Part shown: positions 21,535 through 26,398 of the stretch, one piece after another
Position numbering within the stretch: the first letter of the stretch is position 1
Layout of the letters: the number at the start of each line of letters is the position of its first letter
Source of the DNA: a virus
Reading direction: 5' to 3' (one strand)
IMG/VR virus record: IMGVR_UViG_3300023099_000017
Location: 1 to 26,398 of that record
Length of the DNA: 26,398 nucleotides
The notes under the pieces: model-generated
Database searches by the model: none
What the model was told of the DNA's origin: nothing
Seen by the model: the letters and a program-made list of their open reading frames with translations, nothing else
Program-made: the position numbers and the translations under genes

Positions 21535-22094
21535 TCGCCGCCGCTTTCACCTTCCTCAAGTCCCCCTTGGGCCGTTGGACGTTCGGGCTTCTCGGCCTCG
21601 TGTTGGTCGCCGTCCTCATCTACCACGGCGGGGTTTCGGCCGGCATAGACCGAGAGCGGGCCGCGAATGCTAAACTTCTAGCGGCGGCAGAGGCCAAGGC
21701 CTCCAAGATCGCAAAGGCCTCTGACAAAATCACCGTAGAAGCGATGGACCGTCACACCGCAGACGTTGCCCGCATCAACGACCTGACCTCACAACTGCAA
21801 CAGAAGGTGGAAACCTATGTCACGCCTCAAGCTGATCGCCGCTGCGTTATCCCTGCTGGCTATGTCCGCCTGCGCGACGCAGCCGGTGCTGGTGTCGCTC
21901 CCGTTCCCGCAACCGCCGGTCAATCTCTCGACGCCGATTCCGGTTTGGTCCTCTCTGACCTCGCAAGAAACGACGTCGCGAACGCCGCCGCCTTCAACAC
22001 CGCCATTGCGGAAATAAAGGCCTGGCGCGGTTGGTACGCCGCCCAGGCCGAACTTTGGTCAAAGAACACCAAGGCGCCGCAACCCGCGCCCTGA
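21531..22094 (+). CDS. Inner membrane spanin subunit (Rz-like)
   Basis: This 187-residue protein is coupled to the endolysin by ATGA (21531-21534). It has an N-terminal membrane helix (about 16-35, GLLGLVLVAVLIYHGG), then a long Ala/Lys-rich periplasmic coiled-coil part (about 40-95), then a less ordered Pro/Ala-rich tail. That is the i-spanin layout. A lipoprotein ORF sits inside it in the +1 frame, the classic Rz/Rz1 arrangement. It links to the o-spanin to fuse inner and outer membranes at the final lysis step in Gram-negative hosts. At 187 residues it is somewhat longer than lambda Rz. Confidence 0.85.
   Translation: MIAAAFTFLKSPLGRWTFGLLGLVLVAVLIYHGGVSAGIDRERAANAKLLAAAEAKASKIAKASDKITVEAMDRHTADVARINDLTSQLQQKVETYVTPQADRRCVIPAGYVRLRDAAGAGVAPVPATAGQSLDADSGLVLSDLARNDVANAAAFNTAIAEIKAWRGWYAAQAELWSKNTKAPQPAP
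21817..22017 (+). CDS. Outer membrane spanin lipoprotein (Rz1-like), nested
   Basis: This 66-residue frame lies wholly inside the i-spanin gene in the +1 frame. It begins MSRLKLIAAALSLLAMSAC, a short basic lipoprotein signal with cleavage before Cys19. Methionine at -3 is slightly atypical for a lipobox. The mature part is short and Pro/Ser/Thr-rich (LPFPQPPVNLSTPIP, TPPPSTPPL), as in other Rz1 proteins. AGGTGG upstream serves as ribosome site. It would be anchored in the outer membrane and bind the i-spanin across the periplasm. Confidence 0.85.
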   Translation: MSRLKLIAAALSLLAMSACATQPVLVSLPFPQPPVNLSTPIPVWSSLTSQETTSRTPPPSTPPLRK

Positions 22095-22121
22095 CCGCTC
22101 CCAGCAGGTGAGCGCACAAAC

Positions 22122-22155
22122 GAAAGCCCCCGAGCATCACGCTTCGGGGGCTTTC
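22122..22155. terminator. Bidirectional terminator between convergent operons
   Basis: GAAAGCCCCCGA (22122-22133) and TCGGGGGCTTTC (22144-22155) form a perfect 12-bp stem around a 10-nt loop. ACTTTCT follows on the plus strand and GTTTGTG on the minus strand. It lies between the spanin stop (22094) and the stop of the converging minus-strand gene (22185), as a terminator for both operons should. Confidence 0.85.
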
Positions 22156-22184
22156 ACTTTCTCAGCGCTTGGTCTGTGCCCTAA

Positions 22185-22502
22185 TTAGGCATCGTGCTTG
22201 GCCCCCGTGAAGTCGCGGATGAACGTCCGCAGTTCGTTGTCGATGAACTCCATCCGCCGCAGGTCGTCGTCGGTGGGCTCCGCGCCGTCGTCCATGATTG
22301 TCATGATCGTGTGGAAGACGTGCTGGGCGCCCGCGAAGAAGGCCATGCGCATCTCGCGCAGTTGATCGGCTGGCGCGTCGTGCAGATCGCAGGCCAGACG
22401 AAGGCCGATCCATCCGGCCTCCATCAGCTTGCCTTCGTCGGTCAGGGCCACGCTGATCTTCTTCAGCAGTTCCGGGTCATTGATCGTGTTCGGATCGGTC
22501 AT
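22185..22502 (-). CDS. Hypothetical acidic protein, last gene of the minus operon
   Basis: This 105-residue protein starts at ATG 22502 behind a very strong AAGGAGGGG site; the frame back to 22565 would run into the upstream gene. It is helical and acidic, with WIGLRLACDLHDAPADQLREMRMAFFAGAQHVFHTIMTIMDDG in the middle. That block resembles small phage and mobile-element helical proteins of unknown function with repeated Met and Asp. No DNA-binding motif is visible. It is the promoter-distal gene and ends just before the bidirectional terminator. Confidence 0.7.
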   Translation of the reverse strand: MTDPNTINDPELLKKISVALTDEGKLMEAGWIGLRLACDLHDAPADQLREMRMAFFAGAQHVFHTIMTIMDDGAEPTDDDLRRMEFIDNELRTFIRDFTGAKHDA

Positions 22503-22515
22503 TGTTCGCCCCTCC

Positions 22516-22698
22516 TTATTCCGCCATCCAGGCGTGCTTCTCGTCGGTCGTGGTGGTCTCGGCATCGTCGAACGTGGCGTACTTGGTCGCGTCGGGATGC
22601 ATGTTGGAAATGTTGCGCTTGTCGGCCTCGGTCAATTCGACCATGAGGGGCTTTCCAAGCTCGCATTCGATCCATTGATCGCCGTGCTTCACTCGCAT
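22516..22698 (-). CDS. Small acidic hypothetical protein
   Basis: This 60-residue protein starts at ATG 22698 with GGAGAG 6 nt upstream. It starts MRVKHGDQWIECELGKPLMVELTEADKRNI and ends in a highly acidic, Thr-rich stretch (DDAETTTTDEKHAWMAE). The N-terminal half looks like a small beta unit. An overlapping frame (22499-22744) lacks this normal composition and is rejected. No family is known to me. Confidence 0.65.
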   Translation of the reverse strand: MRVKHGDQWIECELGKPLMVELTEADKRNISNMHPDATKYATFDDAETTTTDEKHAWMAE

Positions 22699-22740
22699 GA
22701 GTCACTCTCCAGGGCCGGATAGCGCCAGCCGTCGCATTGC

Positions 22741-22902
22741 TCATCGCCGCTTCACCGGGGGCCGCTCGGGCTCCGCGTCCTCATCAGCGGGCTTAACGGG
22801 ACCGTGAAGGGCTTTGGCGGTCTCGACAGACAGCCCGAGCTGAGCGGCTACGTGAGCCCAGCGCGTTACCCCGTTGATTGTGCATCGGCGCACGACTTCC
22901 AT
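22741..22902 (-). CDS. Small protein with possible helix-turn-helix
   Basis: This 53-residue protein starts at ATG 22902, 8 nt after the stop of the 22911-23033 gene; the longer frame back to 22992 would overlap that gene. INGVTRWAHVAAQLGLSVETAKALHG (about residues 9-34) has the spacing of a helix-turn-helix: helix, AAQLGLS turn and second helix. The rest is Pro/Glu/Arg-rich (KPADEDAEPERPPVKRR). It may be a small DNA-binding regulator, but the evidence is one motif in a short protein. The ribosome site (TACGGA) is weak, so coupling to the upstream gene is likely. Confidence 0.55.
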   Translation of the reverse strand: MEVVRRCTINGVTRWAHVAAQLGLSVETAKALHGPVKPADEDAEPERPPVKRR

Positions 22903-22910
22903 TCCGTAGT

Positions 22911-23033
22911 TCACGCGAAGAAACTCCGAATGGTCAGGACGATCCACGTCCACAGACCGCAGTTGATGAGCACGGCGAGAAAGAGCCGCCAACGAACTTC
23001 GGTGCGTCCTGGGACGCGGCCCGGTCGAAACAT
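22911..23033 (-). CDS. Tiny single-pass membrane protein (40 residues)
   Basis: A 40-residue frame begins at ATG 23033 behind GGGAGG, an excellent ribosome site 6-8 nt away. It has a basic N-terminus (FRPGRVPGRTEVRWR) followed by one membrane helix (LFLAVLINCGLWTWIVLTI) and ends TGA 22911-22913, 8 nt before the next start. The frame fills an otherwise empty gap in a tightly packed operon. Comparable tiny membrane proteins accompany many phage early regions. The role is unknown; inhibition of a host membrane protein or exclusion of other phages are possibilities only. Confidence 0.62.
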   Translation of the reverse strand: MFRPGRVPGRTEVRWRLFLAVLINCGLWTWIVLTIRSFFA

Positions 23034-23044
23034 GTCTTGCCTCC

Positions 23045-23266
23045 CTAAGTGCGCCGTCTAGTCGCGGCTTTGTTCTGAGTGCCTAGTAGAAGTTCAATCG
23101 CCGTTTCAATGTCGGCAATCTCTCGATGCAGCGACGCAACGTCGCGGAACAGATCGTCTTGGTGGAGAGACCCATCTATTGAGCCGTAGAACTCTTTCTT
23201 GCTTTCTCGGCGGATGGTTTGAAGCGCCCGAAGTTCGCGCCGTAGGCAGGCTATGGCGGCGTCCAT
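23045..23266 (-). CDS. Small helical/coiled-coil protein
   Basis: This 73-residue protein starts at ATG 23266 after GGGGAGAG. It has two long amphipathic helices (about 1-25, AACLRRELRALQTIRRE region; about 38-62, DLFRDVASLHREIADIETAIELL) joined by a GSIDGS turn, so it is likely a helical hairpin or coiled coil. The tail is Arg-rich (AATRRRT). No family is recognised. It follows the RecT-like gene by 15 nt and probably shares its transcript. Confidence 0.65.
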   Translation of the reverse strand: MDAAIACLRRELRALQTIRRESKKEFYGSIDGSLHQDDLFRDVASLHREIADIETAIELLLGTQNKAATRRRT

Positions 23267-23281
23267 CGGGCGCTCTCCCCG

Positions 23282-25012
23282 CTACCCTTCCGCCAAACGC
23301 TTGACGATCAGGGCGACCGTCTGCGTTAGGCTTTCTTGGCTGGCGGCGGGCATACGGCCAAAGGTCAGCGAGCCCTTGAGCTTCAGGAACGCCGAGTTGA
23401 CGGCCTTGGAGCCTTCCGCACCAGCGGCTTGCGTGTCGGCCCAGAGCCGGAAGAACGATGGCGAGTCGGTGTGAGAAGGCGGCGACTTCAGGCCCACGGC
23501 GACGGCGTACATGGCGCGCCGGAAAGCGGCCTTGTCGTCGTAATCCAGCTTTTTGAAGTCGTCGCCGTTGTAGATGCCGGGCAGCTTTTGCTGGATGGTC
23601 CCGAACTCCGTAGCCGTGCGCAGATCGGCCAGGATGGCGGATTGCCACTCGGGGAGGTCTTCTTCGACCTCTTCGGCCAGCGGCTCGGGGTGAGCTTCGT
23701 ACTCGGGAAGCTTGGCGAACTCGTCAAAGTTCACCCGCTGGAAGGGCTCGCCGTCGATATAGGATTGGGCGCAGTCGTCGGAGCCGATCTCCTCGCCGGC
23801 CAGGGTGTATTCGGCGCCGCGAGGGGCGGGGCCGGGGCATTGCTCCAGGGGATGCCATTCGCCGTCTTCATCATCGGCGAGGCCTGCCATTGCCTCGGCG
23901 ACCGTTGCCGTTGCAGGGATGGGCTTGTCGCCGGGAAACTCGTCGTCGGCGGTCTCGACTTCAGCATCGTCTGCGCGGTCCACGACGTCGCCCGGTTTCG
24001 TCGGGTGCATCGTGTAGCGCGCCAGTTGCGCCGCGCCCTTCTCGCCAGCGTTCGAATGCTTCTCGCCGTCCTTGTAGGTTGGCACGCGGCCCGCGTCGCT
24101 CACGGGATCGCCCGCAAGCATGTAGATCACGCCAGCCGGGGCTGGGCCGTTGATCTCGTCGCGAGCCTTAGGCGGGGAGACTTTTGCGGGTTCGATTTCC
24201 GCCTCGATGACCACGCCGTCTTCATCATGGCCGCTTGCGCCGTTGATGGTGGCCTCGATGCCTGCCCGGTCGAAGCCTTCACCGCCTTCCTGATTGCCCG
24301 CCAGCTTGGCGCCAAGATCCAGCTTTCGGCTCTTGGGAGCGGACTCGATAGCGTCGTCGCTCTCCCAGCGGTCTTCAGGGGTGTACGTGCCCAGGATGAC
24401 GCCCGAACGATAGAACCTAGCCCATTCGCGAACGCCCCGATTGCGGAGCATCCGTCGCCAGCTTGCGGGGCTGGACCATGGAGAACCTGACTTGGTGGTC
24501 TCCCAGCCGCCCACGTAGCCCTCAACAGCCTTGGGGCGCCCCTTGCTGTCGCAGATCGTCACGCCGTTTTCATCGACGGCGGTAACACGGATCGCGAGGA
24601 GCTTTCCTTCGCCGGGCGGACCTTCGACGAAGCCGTTAATCTTTCCGTCCCAAGCCCCGTACTCGCCTTCGAACTCGTATCCCAGCGTGCCCTGGATAGC
24701 AGCGTCAACCACCTTGCCTTCGAACATGATGCGGCCATGCACGAAGCTGCATCCCTGGCCGACCATGACGGGGTCCATATTCATGCGGTCAGCCCATCCC
24801 GCGATCAGGAACGCACGGGCTTGGATGGTGTCGAAGTCCATGCCGCTGGTGATCGTGTCGGGCAGGATTTGGGCCTTGGCCATCACAGTGGCCACCCGGC
24901 CCAGATGTTCAAAGCGCGCCGTGTCCATGATGGCTACGGGGGATTGAACGACGAGGCGGTGCGGCCTGGCCACGACGACGTTTTGCGATGGCGTGTTAGT
25001 TTCTTCGGACAT
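23282..25012 (-). CDS. RecT-like single-strand annealing protein with long C-terminal extension
   Basis: This 576-residue protein starts behind GAGGAT 10 nt after the exonuclease stop. Residues about 30-220 match the pattern of RecT-like annealing proteins of alphaproteobacterial phages: FEHLGRVATVMAKAQILPDTI, TIQARAFLIAGWADRMNMDPVMVGQ, a FVHGRIMFEGKVV segment and SPWSSPASWRRMLRNRGVREWARF (177-200) before TPEDRWESDD. It would load on single-stranded DNA and pair it with a complementary strand. RecT is usually 250-370 residues. The extra 225-576 is acidic and contains two related 49-residue segments (289-337 and 394-442) plus a helical end (455-576). Pairing with an adjacent exonuclease supports the RecE/RecT-type reading. 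The extension has no assigned function. Confidence 0.78.
   Translation of the reverse strand: MSEETNTPSQNVVVARPHRLVVQSPVAIMDTARFEHLGRVATVMAKAQILPDTITSGMDFDTIQARAFLIAGWADRMNMDPVMVGQGCSFVHGRIMFEGKVVDAAIQGTLGYEFEGEYGAWDGKINGFVEGPPGEGKLLAIRVTAVDENGVTICDSKGRPKAVEGYVGGWETTKSGSPWSSPASWRRMLRNRGVREWARFYRSGVILGTYTPEDRWESDDAIESAPKSRKLDLGAKLAGNQEGGEGFDRAGIEATINGASGHDEDGVVIEAEIEPAKVSPPKARDEINGPAPAGVIYMLAGDPVSDAGRVPTYKDGEKHSNAGEKGAAQLARYTMHPTKPGDVVDRADDAEVETADDEFPGDKPIPATATVAEAMAGLADDEDGEWHPLEQCPGPAPRGAEYTLAGEEIGSDDCAQSYIDGEPFQRVNFDEFAKLPEYEAHPEPLAEEVEEDLPEWQSAILADLRTATEFGTIQQKLPGIYNGDDFKKLDYDDKAAFRRAMYAVAVGLKSPPSHTDSPSFFRLWADTQAAGAEGSKAVNSAFLKLKGSLTFGRMPAASQESLTQTVALIVKRLAEG
23687..24148 (-). repeat. Two gapless 49-residue repeats in the RecT-like protein
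   Basis: Copy 1 (residues 289-337, DNA 24002-24148) and copy 2 (394-442, DNA 23687-23833) both start GPAPxG and end HP with identical length. I count 18 of 49 identical positions, including YxLAG, YxDGE and AxLxxYxxHP. The copies are old (low identity) and separated by an acidic Pro/Asp linker. This is divergence from an internal duplication, not a recent copy. Confidence 0.72.
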
Positions 25013-25022
25013 GTGATCCTCG

Positions 25023-26066
25023 TTAGAAGGCTTCGGAAAGGGTAGGGGTTACGGCCAGTTCCAGCGGCGCCACCTCGGGCAGTTCGCCAGCTTCGACCAT
25101 GCGGGTGACGTTATCGGCCGCCCATTTGGTGAGGCCTCCGGGGACTTCATCGTCATCATAGGTCGCCCAATGCCCCGTATGGTAGGCGTGGGCGAACTTC
25201 GACAAGGCGACGCGGAACATCATATGTCCCGCCATCATGTCGAATGTCCCGAGCGGCTTGTGATTGATGCAGTGCGGCCGGCTGCTTTCGATGAACAGCA
25301 AAACGAAGTCCTCAAACGTCGTCTTGGTGACGGCCCGCAAAGCCTCGTCGATCATGGCCATCTGAATATGATAGCCGTGGTCAGTGATCGCCTTTCGCGC
25401 GCCTTGAGCGGAGGCGTCGGCGCAAGACTTGGGGTCGATCACCATCAACGAGTCGAGCGAGATTACGTCAGGCCGAACCTTGACCCACACGTCCATGAAT
25501 TGGCCTTCGAAGCCGGGCTGGACCGGCCATCCGCCCAGAGGCACGCGGACCTTGAAGAAAATGGAATGCTCCATCAGCCCCCGAAGAATGCCCTTCTTGA
25601 CGTTGGGGTGAGCAACGAGCTGATCCCCGCACCGCTTCAAGGCCTGCATGTCGTCGGGGGTTAGGGGCGTCATCTTGTCGGCAATGACGCCCTTCTTCCA
25701 TTCCTGCGCCGCCTTGGTCTTGTAGTCGTTGAACTCGACAGGCCGGATTGCGAACAGCTTGGAAAACTCAGCTTCGCCCGCGATCAAGTGATGCAGGGCT
25801 TTGCCGAAATTGAAGTGGGTCTTGGAGACGTGCGGCGCCCGATCAGGATTGAGATAGAAGCTATCCCAGGCCTTCAGCAAACAGCCCTTCGGGTTCACGA
25901 TCTTGCGGAGAAAGCTCGACGACACTTCGATGCCGTCGCAGATGCCGCCGTGATAGGAAAGGCCCTCGCCCTCCATCGGAATGCCCGAATAGATGCCGGG
26001 TTCAGTAATCCTTTCCCCATCCCAGGGGCGGACGAGGGCGCGCACATCAAGCGGCGTGGTGGTCAT
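25023..26066 (-). CDS. PD-(D/E)XK exonuclease (RecE/lambda Exo-type, DUF3799-like)
   Basis: This 347-residue protein starts at ATG 26066 after AAGGAC, about 60 nt downstream of the predicted transcription start. The nuclease core shows GKALHHLIAG (88-97), a Glu at 166 (GLMEHSIFF), RPDVISLDSLMVIDPKS (198-214, giving D211-x-K213 as catalytic DxK), and HIQMAMIDEAL (233-243, the QxxxY-type helix). These fit the lambda-exonuclease/RecE-like branch of PD-(D/E)XK enzymes that resect double-stranded ends to leave single strands for the annealing protein encoded next. I cannot tell polarity or multimer state from sequence. The length is normal for phage members of the family. Confidence 0.85.
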   Translation of the reverse strand: MTTTPLDVRALVRPWDGERITEPGIYSGIPMEGEGLSYHGGICDGIEVSSSFLRKIVNPKGCLLKAWDSFYLNPDRAPHVSKTHFNFGKALHHLIAGEAEFSKLFAIRPVEFNDYKTKAAQEWKKGVIADKMTPLTPDDMQALKRCGDQLVAHPNVKKGILRGLMEHSIFFKVRVPLGGWPVQPGFEGQFMDVWVKVRPDVISLDSLMVIDPKSCADASAQGARKAITDHGYHIQMAMIDEALRAVTKTTFEDFVLLFIESSRPHCINHKPLGTFDMMAGHMMFRVALSKFAHAYHTGHWATYDDDEVPGGLTKWAADNVTRMVEAGELPEVAPLELAVTPTLSEAF

Positions 26067-26133
26067 GTTTTTGTCCTTGGCTGTGTTCGCTGGCGAGGGC
26101 GAAGCGGAGACCGTGAGGCCTCCGCATAACGAG

Positions 26134-26162
26134 ACTGTAGACCTGTGGTGTAGGGTCTACAA
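26134..26162 (-). promoter_or_regulatory. Promoter for the exonuclease/RecT-like operon
   Basis: On the minus strand TTGTAG (26162-26157), a 17-nt spacer and TACAGT (26139-26134) form a well-spaced promoter, with a start near 26127. The -10 and its downstream sequence (TACAGTCTCG) are identical to those at 2538-2566. The -35 overlaps the stop codon of the KGG-protein gene. Confidence 0.75.
26137..26160 (-). promoter_or_regulatory. Inverted repeat between -35 and -10 (candidate operator)
   Basis: GTAGACC (26137-26143) and GGTCTAC (26154-26160) form a perfect 7-bp inverted repeat with centres 17 bp apart, lying within the promoter spacer and both elements. That geometry fits repressor binding that blocks polymerase. 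The copy of this promoter at 2538-2566 lacks the repeat, so the operator may act only here. Confidence 0.5.
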
Positions 26163-26357
26163 GCCGTCTTTCTTCGGGATGCGCGAGGTAGCGCCGCCCT
26201 TGGCGCCGGCCGAAGCCGCAAGGTCGGGGTTCTTGAAGAACGACCGCTTTTCCTTGGGTACGCCAGCGCCACCCCTGCGGGCCATCTCGCGTTGGCGCTC
26301 GGGATCTTTGGCAGCGATGGCGGCGAACCCGCGTAGGGCCTTGGGTTTATCGGTCAT
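26157..26357 (-). CDS. KGG-motif stress-induced-like small protein
   Basis: This 66-residue protein starts at ATG 26357 after GAGGAA. It carries GFAAIAAKDPERQREMARRGGAGVP (10-34) and SAGAKGGATSR (49-59), the repeated Gly-Gly/KGG pattern of the general stress-protein family (PF10685-type, like YciG/GsiB). Residues 41-45 (FKNPD) separate the two motifs. Phages and plasmids often carry KGG proteins of unknown function. It precedes the recombination operon promoter, and its TAG stop overlaps the -35, so it may end a separate transcript. Its likely start overlaps an upstream frame by ATGA. Confidence 0.72.
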   Translation of the reverse strand: MTDKPKALRGFAAIAAKDPERQREMARRGGAGVPKEKRSFFKNPDLAASAGAKGGATSRIPKKDGL

Positions 26358-26398
26358 GTGTGTTCCTCGGTTGCTCGCGCACGGCACGCGGTGCTGGC
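26354..26398 (-). CDS. Possible 3' end of an upstream minus-strand gene
   Basis: A frame entering from the right edge reads 14 codons (ending TEEHT) and stops at TGA 26354-26356, which overlaps the KGG-protein start as ATGA. Such overlaps are typical of real gene pairs. The visible part is too short for any identity, and chance is possible. Confidence 0.35.
   Translation of the reverse strand, partial: ASTACRARATEEHT

Noticed and set aside
22499-22744. 81-residue minus-strand frame overlapping 22516-22698
   Set aside because: The sequence is Arg/His-rich and unlike a normal protein, while the overlapping 60-residue frame has a good ribosome site and acidic composition.
23336-24490. 384-residue plus-strand ORF within the RecT-like gene
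   Set aside because: Shadow of the minus-strand RecT-like gene. It contains no plausible domain and has no ribosome site in operon context.

Overview
The window is a contiguous part of a tailed-phage (Caudoviricetes) or prophage genome with a siphovirus-type late region. The DNA is GC-rich. One plus-strand promoter fits the Caulobacter housekeeping pattern (TTGACGS, 10-14 nt, GCTANAWC). Together these suggest an alphaproteobacterial host, possibly Caulobacteraceae, but this is inference. There is no terminase, portal, integrase, tRNA or CRISPR array here, so lytic or temperate lifestyle cannot be decided.

Layout. 1-1249: end of a head gene, the major capsid gene and a strong terminator. 1315-2566: two genes on the opposite strand with their own promoter, set inside the head operon. 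2653-6883: two small proteins, a probable head fibre with four 12-residue repeats, a gp6-like connector, head closure protein, SPP1 gp7/Mu F-like minor head protein, gp10-like protein and tail terminator. 6940-14637: tail tube, a tail assembly chaperone with a textbook -1 frameshift signal, a short tape measure, distal tail/baseplate proteins and a large hub protein. 14648-19279: receptor-binding and fibre genes, including a fibre with an SGNH-esterase-like signature and two neighbours sharing an N-terminal leader. 19281-22155: regulatory hairpins, a run of small membrane proteins (holin candidates), a GH24 endolysin, an i-spanin with the o-spanin lipoprotein nested in another frame, and a bidirectional terminator.

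22185-26398 is on the minus strand and is the early/recombination region. A KGG-motif protein is followed by a RecE/lambda-Exo-type PD-(D/E)XK exonuclease, an unusually long RecT-like annealing protein with a duplicated 49-residue module, and five small genes, one of them a 40-residue membrane protein.

The most interesting regulatory signal is a pair of near-identical minus-strand promoters about 23.6 kb apart (2538-2566 and 26134-26162). Both read TTGYAG, a 17-nt spacer, TACAGT and then CTCGYTA. They suggest that the reversed cassette inside the head genes is co-expressed with the recombination operon rather than with the virion genes around it. Other points for follow-up are hairpins between structural genes that could set expression ratios, and a 47-residue membrane ORF overlapping two lysis-region genes out of frame. 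I see no wholly new defence or mobile system.
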